A stretch of 5,693 bases of DNA from Anaerolineales bacterium (GCA_025938055.1 JAICQC010000301.1:1-5693); one strand, 5' to 3'; shown: positions 1 to 5,693, counted from the stretch's first letter. A program made the numbers and translations. Notes: generated by a model from the letters alone, not told the origin.

Positions 1-318
1 ATCATCATCCACCACAGGCGCCACGCCGCCCGTGCGACTGGCAAGCGTCCATGCCATGCCAAGCTGCGCCCCAGGGCGGATGCTATCCAGCCGCTGCATT
101 ACAGACTCGAAGCGCGGCGAGGCATCTGTGAGCAGGATGGGCGCCTCGAGATTGAGCTGTTTGAGCACCCACGCGGATTGGGGATTGAGCGCGCCGGCGC
201 GGGCGGCGATGGTATCCATCCCATCACGCTGGCGCAGCAGCCAGGCATAACCCATTGCGGAGGCAATCGAGTCAGTATCCGGGTTGACGTGTCCGATTAC
301 GTACGTTTTCGTTTGCAT
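1..318 (-). CDS. ppaC: Manganese-dependent inorganic pyrophosphatase, DHH family with CBS insert (5' part, runs off left edge)
   Basis: The first 106 residues are in the window and the frame stays open to base 1. Residues 6-18 read YVIGHVNPDTDSI, the first metal-binding motif of the DHH-family (family II) inorganic pyrophosphatases; His10, Asp14 and Asp16 correspond to the Mn ligands of the Bacillus PpaC type. The DHH motif and the carboxy-terminal substrate-binding domain lie outside. Residues ~40-50 (RAGALNPQSAW) match the segment following the first strand in the CBS-containing subgroup. From ~75 onward a CBS-like unit begins, ending at the edge in PVVDDD. Known family role: cytoplasmic hydrolysis of pyrophosphate to two phosphates; in CBS-containing members, adenine nucleotides modulate activity. 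The ATG at 318 is chosen because the family begins only a few residues before this motif; a weak GGAA lies 7 nt upstream. Another DHH phosphoesterase is possible but less likely. Confidence 0.85.
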   Translation of the reverse strand, partial: MQTKTYVIGHVNPDTDSIASAMGYAWLLRQRDGMDTIAARAGALNPQSAWVLKQLNLEAPILLTDASPRFESVMQRLDSIRPGAQLGMAWTLASRTGGVAPVVDDD

Positions 319-329
319 AAGACTATTCC

Positions 330-370
330 GTCATTGCGAGCTGATTTGCGGTGTGAACTCTGGCAATGAC
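330..370. repeat. Palindromic hairpin repeat (GTCATTGC-type)
   Basis: GTCATTGC at 330-337 is a perfect reverse complement of GCAATGAC at 363-370. The stem continues as GAG (338-340) with CTC (358-360) past a two-base bulge, leaving a loop of about 17 nt. From memory, palindromes with GTCATTGCGAG arms are dispersed intergenic repeats in many bacterial genomes, which makes this a likely copy of such a family; a genome search was not possible here. It lies 12 nt upstream of the pyrophosphatase start, so it would form in that gene's 5' untranslated region. No U-tract follows on either strand, so it is not a normal intrinsic terminator. Confidence 0.7.
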
Positions 371-377
371 ACAGGGA

Positions 378-383
378 ATTATA
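378..383 (-). promoter_or_regulatory. Candidate -10 box (TATAAT) for the pyrophosphatase gene
   Basis: On the minus strand a perfect TATAAT lies 60 nt upstream of the pyrophosphatase ATG and overlaps the stop codon of the HD-GYP remnant. A start about 7 nt downstream (~371) would make the transcript begin with the 330-370 hairpin and place the start codon just after it. No good -35 hexamer is visible at 16-18 nt spacing (the sequence there is near GGGATT; a TTGCTG occurs but only 13 nt away), so this rests on the -10 alone. Confidence 0.35.
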
Positions 384-734
384 TCTTGCCTTCACGCAGC
401 AATCCCAGAAATATTTCCACAACTTTTGGGTCGAAATGTTTTTCAGATCCATCAGTCAGATATTGCATCGCCTTTTCCCTCGACCAGGCTGCCCGGTACG
501 GGCGATCTGTGGACAACGCGTCCCACACATCCACTACTGCAAAGATACGGGCAGGGAGCGGGATTTCGCTCCCCTTCAGGCCGCGCGGATCCGTCCCATC
601 CCACTTTTCGTGATGCTTACAAACCACGTATACGGGCGCGCGGCGCGCACATGACGATGACGCCAGGTGTAGAGAAATATTCCCAGCGATGAGAGCAGAT
701 AAGGAACCAGATACAAAAGTTCTTCACGGTTCAT
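379..734 (-). pseudogene. Remnant of a 7TM-sensor / HD-GYP phosphodiesterase gene with internal deletion and frameshift
   Basis: Two gene ends abut in different frames. From the ATG at 734 (734-621) about 38 residues begin MNREELLYLVPYLLSSLG, with one membrane helix (~6-24) followed by TWRHRHVRAARPYTWF. This resembles the start of the amino-terminal 7TM region of histidine kinases and related sensors. That frame then continues as unrelated sequence to a stop at 576. In another frame, from about 627 to the stop at 379, lies the end of an HD-GYP domain: HHEKWDGT, RGLKG, IPLPARIFAVVDVWDAL, RPYR and HFDPKVVEIFL. Everything between, including the HD metal site, is missing. HD-GYP proteins hydrolyse cyclic di-GMP. 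The GYP signature itself reads DP. The only in-frame start for the HD-GYP piece is a GTG at 627 with no ribosome site. The simplest view is one membrane sensor gene that lost its middle; a join of two genes or an assembly error is possible. Confidence 0.75.
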
Positions 735-743
735 AATAATAAA

Positions 744-774
744 GACTTCCGGAGTTTATCAGACTACGGAAGTC
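744..774 (-). terminator. Probable rho-independent terminator of the molybdenum hydroxylase gene
   Basis: GACTTCCG and CGGAAGTC form a perfect 8-bp stem (774-767 with 751-744). After one mismatch, three more pairs close a loop of about nine bases. On the minus strand the stem is followed at once by TTTATTATT, a modest U-rich tail. It begins 24 nt after the hydroxylase stop codon. The tail is weaker than ideal and runs into the ATG of the 7TM remnant at 734. On the plus strand no T-run follows, so it is assigned to the minus strand. Confidence 0.65.
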
Positions 775-797
775 CATACGGCGATTCACAAGATTAA

Positions 798-3700
798 TTA
801 TCTGCTCTTGAGAGCCTGCCATACTCGTTGCGGTGTCGCCGGGATCTCGTCCACGTTGACCCCGACCGCATCGAGAATCGCATTGCCGACCGCGGGTGCG
901 ACTCCGTCCATGGGAATCTCGGCGACCGCTTTGACGCCGAACGGGTGACTCGGCTCGAAGGTCTCCACGAAGATGGTTTCGAGCGCGGGCATTTCGTCGG
1001 CGCGGAAAATATGATACCGGTCGAGGTCGCGCTCGATGGCGTTGCCTTTTTCATCGTAGCGCATCTCCTCACAGATCGCGTACCCGAGGGCTTGAGTCAT
1101 GCCTCCTTCGACCTGCCCGGACGCTGTGAGCGGATTGACGATCACACCAGAATCGACCGCCATCACGAGCCTGTCGACCGTTACCGCGCCGGTCTCCACA
1201 TCCACGGTAACTTCAGCCAACTGCGCCGCGAACGGGGGCGGTGACACCGGCGAGACATAGGATGCCACGCCCATGATCTGTTCCTGGTTATTTTTGTGAA
1301 GGGAGTCCAGGGCGATTTCCATGAAGGGAACTGCGCGCCCATCCGGGACAATTGCCTGGCGGTTTGCGAGACGAACATTCGGAGCTTCGGATTCAGGAAG
1401 CCCGAGGATCATGGTCGCGCGGACTCTGATTCGCTCTGCGCACTTTTCGGCTGCCTTCACCGCTGCGGTTCCTGAAATATAAGTGGTTGACGAGGCGTAG
1501 GCGCCTTTATCGAAGGGAGTGAAATCTGTGTCGGATGAGTAGGTGATCATATCCTCCACAGGCACACCGAGCACCTCTGCCGCCATCTGTGCCAGTACGG
1601 TGTCTGAGCCGGTGCCGAGATCGGTCGCGCCCACCAACAGGTTGAACGAGCCGTCGTCGTTCATCTTGACGGACGCGCCGCCCATATCCAGGTAGGGAAT
1701 GGCTGTGCCCTGCATGACCATGGCAACACCGATCCCTTTTCTCAAGTGTAATCCGCGCTCCCGAAAACCATCGGGACTATCGTGAGCAGAGCGCAGCGAA
1801 GTCGAAGCGTTATGCCATTCTTCATTTCCGTACTTATCATCCCATCCGATGGCAGCTCTGGCTTGTGCCACGCATTGTTCGAGCCCCACTGTGTGGATGA
1901 TCTCGGGTCGAGGCTCGCGACCCTCATTCCACGCGGTCGAAAATGGATGATATTCACCGGGATGAATGGCGTTCCTCAGGCGGAACTCGATCGGGTCGAG
2001 GTTCAGGGCGCGCGCGATCTTTTCCATGTGGCGGTCGAGGGGCCAGTAGCCTTGCGGGACGCCGTAGCCGCGGAATGCACCCGCGGGTGGTGTGTTGGTA
2101 TAGACGATGTCCGCATAGAAACGGATATTAGGAGCCTTACGATATTCTCCATCGCCGACGTACAAAGCCATGGCTTTGTGTCCGGTGTTGCCTGTGACAG
2201 TCAGCGCGTGACAGCCATATGCCCCCGTGTCAGACAGCGCATACATCGAGTTGGCAGTGATCGTCCCATCGCGCTTGACGCCGGTCTTCATCTTTATCTT
2301 CATCGGGTGGCGCGAGCGTGCGCCGATGAATTCCTCTTCGCGCGTATATTCGTAAATCACGGGTCGCCTGGTTGCAATCGTCAGATGGGCGGGAACATCT
2401 TCCATCAAAACTTCCTGCTTGCCGCCGAAGCCACCGCCGATGCGCGGCTTGATCACACGAATCCTTTTTACGGGCAAGTTCAAGACGGGTGCCAGCATTC
2501 TGCGCACATGGAATGGCACCTGCGTGGACGTGCGGATCACCAGCCGGTCATCTTCATCCCAGTAGGTTATACAAACGTGCGGCTCGATATGCACCTGCTG
2601 GACTTTAGGCACTTCGTATTCCCCTTCAAAAATCTCGTCAGCTTCGGCGAATCCTTTTTCCACATCACCGATGTCAATGCGGATGTGCGCCGCCAGATTC
2701 TTTTCCGGGTTTGAGTCCGCGAAGTTAACGAACTCCGGCTCATCGTGGATTCTGACCGCATCATCCTTCATGGCCTCGCGTGAGTCCAAAATCGCGGGCA
2801 GGATCTCGTATTCGACATCGATTAAGCGCAAGGCTAGTTCCGCAATTTCAGGAGTCTCCGCGGCGACCATCGCCACGCGGTCTCCGACAAAACGGACCTT
2901 GTGATCCAGCGAGAAGGAATCCAGCGGACCGGGAATTGGGTCGGACTGACCTGCAGTGGAGTAGATCACACGAGGGATGTCCTGCCAGGTGAGCACCGCC
3001 GCGACGCCTTTCAACTCTCTCGCACGCGTTGCGTCAATGTTTTTGATGCGAGCATGGGCATGCGGGCTTCTGAGGACACGCGCGTAGAGCATGCCGCGCA
3101 TATCCATGTCGGCAGTGAAGGCAGGTTTACCCTGCACCAGTTTGATGGCATCCACTTTCTTTTCAGGCTTGCCAACGGTCTGATACGTTTCGGTCTGTGG
3201 TGTGACGACCACTTTCGGCATCACGCTTGTTCTGACCAAAGCTGGGCTGGGCGAATCTACGTTCGGTGCAGAAGCAGGCGGAGGAAAAGCAAACGGATCA
3301 CCGCTTGCCGAGAGCTGCCCGCCCACCTCGGTATCGCCGCGCATGACAGCCGCGGCTTTCAGGACCGCCTGCACCGGTTTAAGATAACCCGTACATCGAC
3401 ACAAGACGCCAGCAATCGCCTCGCGAACCTGCTCTTCGCTCGGGTTTGGTGTTTTGTCGAGCAGCGCCTTCGCGGCAAGGATCTGGGCGGGTGTGCAGTA
3501 CCCGCACTGGATGGCGCCCGATTCAACAAACGCCTTCTGCAGCGGGTGCAAACCCTCCGTCTTCCTCCAGCCCTGATCGGGATGTTCGCCCAAGCCTTCG
3601 ATCGTAACGATGTCGTGTCCCTCTGCTTGCGCGGCGAGCATGGAGCCTGCATTGACCGGCTTGCCATCGAGCAAAACGGTGTCCGCCCCTGAGAGCCCCT

Positions 3701-3818
3701 GCTCATCACCGAATTTAATCCCATAGAAGCCAAGCCCGCGCAGGGCGGCAAGTAAAGTTATGGATGGCCTTACATCGACTATGTGTTCGATGCCATTGAT
3801 CTTCAGTGTGACGTTCAT
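798..3818 (-). CDS. Single-chain molybdenum hydroxylase, xanthine dehydrogenase/aldehyde oxidoreductase family (XdhD-like), with degenerate first Fe-S site
   Basis: 1006 residues from the ATG at 3818, which has AAGGA six bases upstream; an in-frame TTG at 3842 lacks such a site. Domains in order: ferredoxin-like fold (~1-75); helical [2Fe-2S] domain (~85-160) with Cys105, Cys108, Cys140, Cys142; a long Pro/Ser/Ala linker (~162-207); the a/b hammerhead domain (~215-335, PHAHARI); then the molybdopterin domains (~360-1006). Landmarks there: TSTQVPFHVRR (432-440), RIGGGFGGKQ (459-468), PPAGAFRGYGVPQG (577-590), GAYASSTTYISG (772-783), and KAVAEIPMDG (963-972) with candidate catalytic Glu967. The family hydroxylates purines, N-heterocycles or aldehydes at a Mo-pterin centre and passes electrons through two Fe-S clusters to FAD or another acceptor. 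Here all four ligands of the first cluster are lost, the E802 and R880 positions of bovine xanthine oxidase are Gln468 and Met550, and ~18 codons near 670-688 look inserted. No FAD subunit, maturation gene or signal peptide is visible, so it should be cytoplasmic. Substrate unknown; true xanthine dehydrogenase activity is unlikely. Confidence 0.92.
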   Translation of the reverse strand: MNVTLKINGIEHIVDVRPSITLLAALRGLGFYGIKFGDEQGLSGADTVLLDGKPVNAGSMLAAQAEGHDIVTIEGLGEHPDQGWRKTEGLHPLQKAFVESGAIQCGYCTPAQILAAKALLDKTPNPSEEQVREAIAGVLCRCTGYLKPVQAVLKAAAVMRGDTEVGGQLSASGDPFAFPPPASAPNVDSPSPALVRTSVMPKVVVTPQTETYQTVGKPEKKVDAIKLVQGKPAFTADMDMRGMLYARVLRSPHAHARIKNIDATRARELKGVAAVLTWQDIPRVIYSTAGQSDPIPGPLDSFSLDHKVRFVGDRVAMVAAETPEIAELALRLIDVEYEILPAILDSREAMKDDAVRIHDEPEFVNFADSNPEKNLAAHIRIDIGDVEKGFAEADEIFEGEYEVPKVQQVHIEPHVCITYWDEDDRLVIRTSTQVPFHVRRMLAPVLNLPVKRIRVIKPRIGGGFGGKQEVLMEDVPAHLTIATRRPVIYEYTREEEFIGARSRHPMKIKMKTGVKRDGTITANSMYALSDTGAYGCHALTVTGNTGHKAMALYVGDGEYRKAPNIRFYADIVYTNTPPAGAFRGYGVPQGYWPLDRHMEKIARALNLDPIEFRLRNAIHPGEYHPFSTAWNEGREPRPEIIHTVGLEQCVAQARAAIGWDDKYGNEEWHNASTSLRSAHDSPDGFRERGLHLRKGIGVAMVMQGTAIPYLDMGGASVKMNDDGSFNLLVGATDLGTGSDTVLAQMAAEVLGVPVEDMITYSSDTDFTPFDKGAYASSTTYISGTAAVKAAEKCAERIRVRATMILGLPESEAPNVRLANRQAIVPDGRAVPFMEIALDSLHKNNQEQIMGVASYVSPVSPPPFAAQLAEVTVDVETGAVTVDRLVMAVDSGVIVNPLTASGQVEGGMTQALGYAICEEMRYDEKGNAIERDLDRYHIFRADEMPALETIFVETFEPSHPFGVKAVAEIPMDGVAPAVGNAILDAVGVNVDEIPATPQRVWQALKSR
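1756..1809. repeat. Putative 54-bp palindromic element inserted in frame in the hydroxylase gene
   Basis: The segment is bounded by CGCT (1756-1759) and AGCG (1806-1809) and contains a perfect 6-bp hairpin, TCCCGA (1759-1764) with TCGGGA (1771-1776) around a 6-nt loop. On the coding strand it has the low-complexity run CTTCGACTTCGCTGCGCTC, typical of dispersed intergenic repeats (from memory). It is exactly 18 codons long and encodes about residues 670-688 (core STSLRSAHDSPDGFRER), between GWDDKYGNEEWH and LHLRKGIGVAM. The E. coli XdhD sequence, as remembered, has no such residues between the equivalent points. In-frame insertion is an inference; a lineage-specific loop is the alternative. 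Confidence 0.55.
3393..3506 (-). other. Intact Mo-proximal [2Fe-2S] ligand set in the hydroxylase
   Basis: Residues 103-110 read IQCGYCTP and residues 139-145 read LCRCTGY, the C-x2-C plus C-x-C pattern of the helical domain of molybdenum hydroxylases (Cys105, 108, 140, 142). In the D. gigas aldehyde oxidoreductase fold this cluster sits next to the pterin and takes the first electron from molybdenum. Its preservation argues that the enzyme is still redox-active, despite loss of the other cluster. Confidence 0.9.
3645..3707 (-). other. Degenerate plant-type [2Fe-2S] site: all four cysteines replaced
   Basis: The usual family consensus is K-x-G-C-x4-C-G-x-C-T-V-L-L-D-G-x-x-V-x-S-C. Here residues 35-59 keep the lysine, glycines and TVLLDGKPVN, but the four cysteine positions are Asp38 (3705-3707), Ser43 (3690-3692), Asp46 (3681-3683) and Gly58 (3645-3647). 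Each codon was read back from the bases. The fold's core is well kept while only the ligands are lost, which looks like selected loss of the cluster and not decay of the domain. Confidence 0.9.
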
Positions 3819-3824
3819 ATGAAT

Positions 3825-3829
3825 TCCTT
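3825..3829 (-). promoter_or_regulatory. Ribosome binding site deciding the hydroxylase start
   Basis: AAGGA on the minus strand is separated by six bases (ATTCAT) from the ATG at 3818. This fixes the start there and not at the upstream in-frame TTG at 3842, for which no Shine-Dalgarno sequence is seen. The site lies 3 nt beyond the 3832-3869 inverted repeat. Confidence 0.7.
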
Positions 3830-3831
3830 GA

Positions 3832-3869
3832 TTGAAGGTCAAAAGTAACTTTCAACCTTTGACCTTCAA
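3832..3869. repeat. 12-bp inverted repeat in the protease-hydroxylase spacer
   Basis: TTGAAGGTCAAA (3832-3843) is the exact reverse complement of TTTGACCTTCAA (3858-3869), with a 14-nt loop. In the minus-strand message it would form a hairpin ending 3 nt before the Shine-Dalgarno sequence of the hydroxylase. No U-tract follows it, so it is not an evident terminator. It could affect translation initiation or protect the message end, or be a by-product of the repeated motif in which it lies. Confidence 0.7.
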
Positions 3870-3877
3870 CCTTTGAC
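3851..3877. repeat. Two direct copies of a 13-bp motif
   Basis: TTCAACCTTTGAC occurs at 3851-3863 and again at 3865-3877, with one C between (period 14). On the minus strand the motif reads GTCAAAGGTTGAA. The hairpin arm TTTGACCTTC at 3858-3867 spans the junction of the two copies. There are too few and too short units for a CRISPR array; it looks like a minisatellite-like intergenic repeat. Confidence 0.8.
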
Positions 3878-3880
3878 TAT

Positions 3881-5693
3881 TTATAGAACCTTCGTCACTT
3901 CCAAGCCAACATTTGCAGACTCCAGCGCATTCTGCGAGCCCAGGACGGTGACAGCGTTGGACTGCGCCACTTTCTCCAGAACTTCACCGAATGCAATAAA
4001 GTCCTCGCCGTTGGTGGAGAGCACTTCGTCACGGATCTCCTGCCGCAGCTCGTCTGTGCGGTTGGTGAGATAGCGCAGCATGGATGTGTAGCCCTTTGCA
4101 TCGGGGAGCTGATACGCGTCGAGGTCGCCGATGGCGCCGATGATGGCTTTGGTCAGTTCATTGTCACTCAGCCGCGATGCGTCGAGACTCTTCAGAAAGG
4201 CGGCAGCTTTGTCGTAGCTGTCGATGGTCGCGGCAACATTGGGGTCGCGATAGGAGAGGAAGGTGAACACACCCGAGGCGTCGTCGAACACAGAGAACGC
4301 GCCGTACGCACCGCCCTGCACCCGGATCTTCTCCCACAAATACGCCATACGCAGGTAACCGACAATGACCTCTGCGGAGCCGTCGTATTCATACCCGAGA
4401 TCATACAGATTTGCACCTTTGCCCACGTAATTGACTTGCGCGGGAATTGCCAGCCCTTCCTTCTTTTGACCAGGCTGGACACCGAACGGCTCAAGCTTTA
4501 CATTCTTTGCGGGCAATGCCGAGAGGAATGTCTCAAGCTGTGGTTTGATGCTGTCCCAGTTGGCGGCGTCCATCGTGACGTTCACCAGCAGGGCATTACG
4601 ATTGATCAATGCTTCGCGGATGGCTTCGAGTCTCTTCAATACCGACTTCCACTTTTTATCAATGTCACTTGCCAGCTCCCGCAGCGCGAACAAATAACCG
4701 ATGCCGCTCATCTGATCTTTCGCCCAGCCTGATTCTCCGAACTGCGCGCGCAACCGCTGGTTAACATAGATGTGCCCGCTCGGCACCAGACGGGATTCCA
4801 ACCCCGCTTTTTCCTCGAGAACGATCTGCTTCAACCGTTCCCGGTTATCAAAGTTGGCGCTGAGCAAAACATCGTTGAGGATATTCAACAGCTCTGCCGA
4901 TTGAGCGACCGTGGCTTTACCGCGCAGGAAAAGCTTGGCTATGCTCTCTCTTGATCCGAATGTGGTCGTAGTAACGGCTGTACTGGTGATGCCCCCGGTG
5001 CTTTTCCCGATGCGCTGTGAGAACTTAACGAAATCTTCCTTATCTGTTCCCGTTTCCAGAAGTGCGCGGGCGAAGATCTCTGTCAGCGGGAGCAGGTCCT
5101 TTGGCAGGGCATGCAGGTCGAAGCCGAGATCGAGATAGACGATCCCATTGGTGAACAGGTCATGGTACAGGACCTTGGTATCCTGCATATCCAGGACTTC
5201 GATCGGTATGGTCTTGTTCTGCTTTTCAAGGTCTTCGAGCTTGAGAACGGGCAATGTCTCCAATGCCTCTGCGGAGTCAGGGGTTTCCTGTTTGAGCTTT
5301 AACTTCTTTGTATTCTCGACGAGGTTCTCGATCAGACTCTCGTCCAGTGACTCGCGAATCTTTGCCAGCCGGGCTTTCTCCTCCTCATCGAAACGTTTGC
5401 CCAGCTCAGGGTCCGGTTTGAGGCGCATGATCGTCCGGTGGACATTATCCAGCAGGTGAGCCTGGATCAAGTTTTCGAAGTAGCGCGGGTCAGCCGCGAG
5501 GTGCTGTTTGATCTGGTTAAGCGGTCCCTCAAAGGCTAAAAGTTTGAACGGATCCTCATCATGGATCCAGGTGGTGAGCACGCGGCGCATGATGGCAATG
5601 CCAACGGGGAAGGCGCCCGTGTTATTCTCGCGCAGGTGGAACTCGACCGTGTTCATGGAGGCGGCGACCATATCAGGATCAATTCCATCGCGA
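3881..5693 (-). CDS. PreP-like M16C metalloprotease (carboxy-terminal part; 5' end beyond right edge)
   Basis: About 603 residues are in the window, and the frame is open to the right edge. The residues before the internal Met at 5671 (RDGIDPD) already fit the family, so that Met is not the start. The fragment covers the end of the first half (EFHLRENNTGAFPVGIAIM), the M16C-associated region with a charged coiled-coil-like stretch (QETPDSAEALETLP, LKLEDLEKQNKTIPIEVL), the third M16-like domain (VYLDLGFDLHALPKDLLPL, SQRIGKSTGGI) and the last domain. In the last, KIRVQGGAYG holds the paired Arg (4322-4324) and Tyr (4304-4306) that complete the active site in PreP/Cym1 proteases, followed by SYRDPNV and a TAA stop. 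Family members are ~970 residues, so about 370, including the HxxEH zinc motif, are missing. The family degrades free peptides such as cleaved targeting or signal peptides inside a closed chamber. No defect is visible in the part seen. Confidence 0.92.
   Translation of the reverse strand, partial: RDGIDPDMVAASMNTVEFHLRENNTGAFPVGIAIMRRVLTTWIHDEDPFKLLAFEGPLNQIKQHLAADPRYFENLIQAHLLDNVHRTIMRLKPDPELGKRFDEEEKARLAKIRESLDESLIENLVENTKKLKLKQETPDSAEALETLPVLKLEDLEKQNKTIPIEVLDMQDTKVLYHDLFTNGIVYLDLGFDLHALPKDLLPLTEIFARALLETGTDKEDFVKFSQRIGKSTGGITSTAVTTTTFGSRESIAKLFLRGKATVAQSAELLNILNDVLLSANFDNRERLKQIVLEEKAGLESRLVPSGHIYVNQRLRAQFGESGWAKDQMSGIGYLFALRELASDIDKKWKSVLKRLEAIREALINRNALLVNVTMDAANWDSIKPQLETFLSALPAKNVKLEPFGVQPGQKKEGLAIPAQVNYVGKGANLYDLGYEYDGSAEVIVGYLRMAYLWEKIRVQGGAYGAFSVFDDASGVFTFLSYRDPNVAATIDSYDKAAAFLKSLDASRLSDNELTKAIIGAIGDLDAYQLPDAKGYTSMLRYLTNRTDELRQEIRDEVLSTNGEDFIAFGEVLEKVAQSNAVTVLGSQNALESANVGLEVTKVL

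Noticed and set aside
379..627. Short stand-alone HD-GYP protein from a GTG at 627
   Set aside because: It lacks the HD metal-binding half and the GYP residues, has no ribosome site, and is preceded by another gene's start in a different frame; a remnant explains it better.
1782..2714. 310-codon open frame on the plus strand
   Set aside because: It lies fully antisense to the well-supported hydroxylase, has no recognisable motif, and is the kind of frame produced by codon bias of the gene on the other strand.
2901..3692. 263-codon open frame on the plus strand
   Set aside because: Antisense to the hydroxylase Fe-S and hammerhead domains, with no family motif or ribosome site.
3819..3842. 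Upstream in-frame TTG start for the hydroxylase, adding eight residues
   Set aside because: The ATG at 3818 has AAGGA at good spacing and begins directly at the first strand of the ferredoxin-like fold; the extension lies in the repeat-containing spacer.
3832..3869. Inverted repeat as terminator of the protease gene
   Set aside because: No U-tract follows the stem on the minus strand; the next bases are the hydroxylase ribosome binding site.
3851..3877. CRISPR-like repeat
   Set aside because: Only two 13-bp units separated by one base, no spacers and no cas genes nearby.
5669..5671. ATG as start of the M16C protease
   Set aside because: The codons before it (RDGIDPD) continue family-like sequence to the edge and the zinc-binding half would be missing, so it is an internal methionine of a gene cut by the window.

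Overview
The window most resembles an anaerobic or facultative member of the Chloroflexota (Anaerolineae-like). The GC content is moderate, all genes lie on the minus strand, and the gene families fit: a CBS-containing Mn-type pyrophosphatase, a histidine-kinase-type 7TM amino terminus, an HD-GYP domain with a DVWDAL motif, and a PreP-like M16C protease. Several small palindromic repeats are also present. This taxonomic call is inference from protein style and not from a marker gene.

In the direction of transcription (right to left) the layout is as follows. (1) 5693-3881 holds the carboxy-terminal two thirds of a PreP-like M16C metalloprotease whose catalytic half lies beyond the right edge. 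(2) A 62-nt spacer carries a 13-bp direct repeat and a 12-bp inverted repeat. (3) 3818-798 is a complete single-chain molybdenum hydroxylase of the xanthine dehydrogenase/aldehyde oxidoreductase family, with the iron-sulfur module fused to the molybdopterin module. (4) 774-744 is a probable intrinsic terminator. (5) 734-379 is a gene remnant: the first ~38 residues of a 7TM sensor region abut, out of frame, the last ~80 residues of an HD-GYP phosphodiesterase domain. (6) A palindromic hairpin at 330-370 is followed by the first 106 codons of a DHH-family manganese-dependent inorganic pyrophosphatase that runs off the left edge.

The most notable object is the molybdenum hydroxylase. Its amino-terminal plant-ferredoxin-like fold keeps its flanking consensus, but all four cysteine ligands of that [2Fe-2S] cluster are replaced (Asp, Ser, Asp, Gly). 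The second, Mo-proximal [2Fe-2S] site keeps all four cysteines. Residues that mark true xanthine oxidation are also absent, and the closest remembered pattern is E. coli XdhD (YgfN). In addition, a 54-bp (18-codon) palindrome-containing segment appears to be inserted in frame in its molybdopterin region. The protease and the hydroxylase may be co-transcribed because of their spacing, but no functional link is evident. The pyrophosphatase probably has its own transcript.
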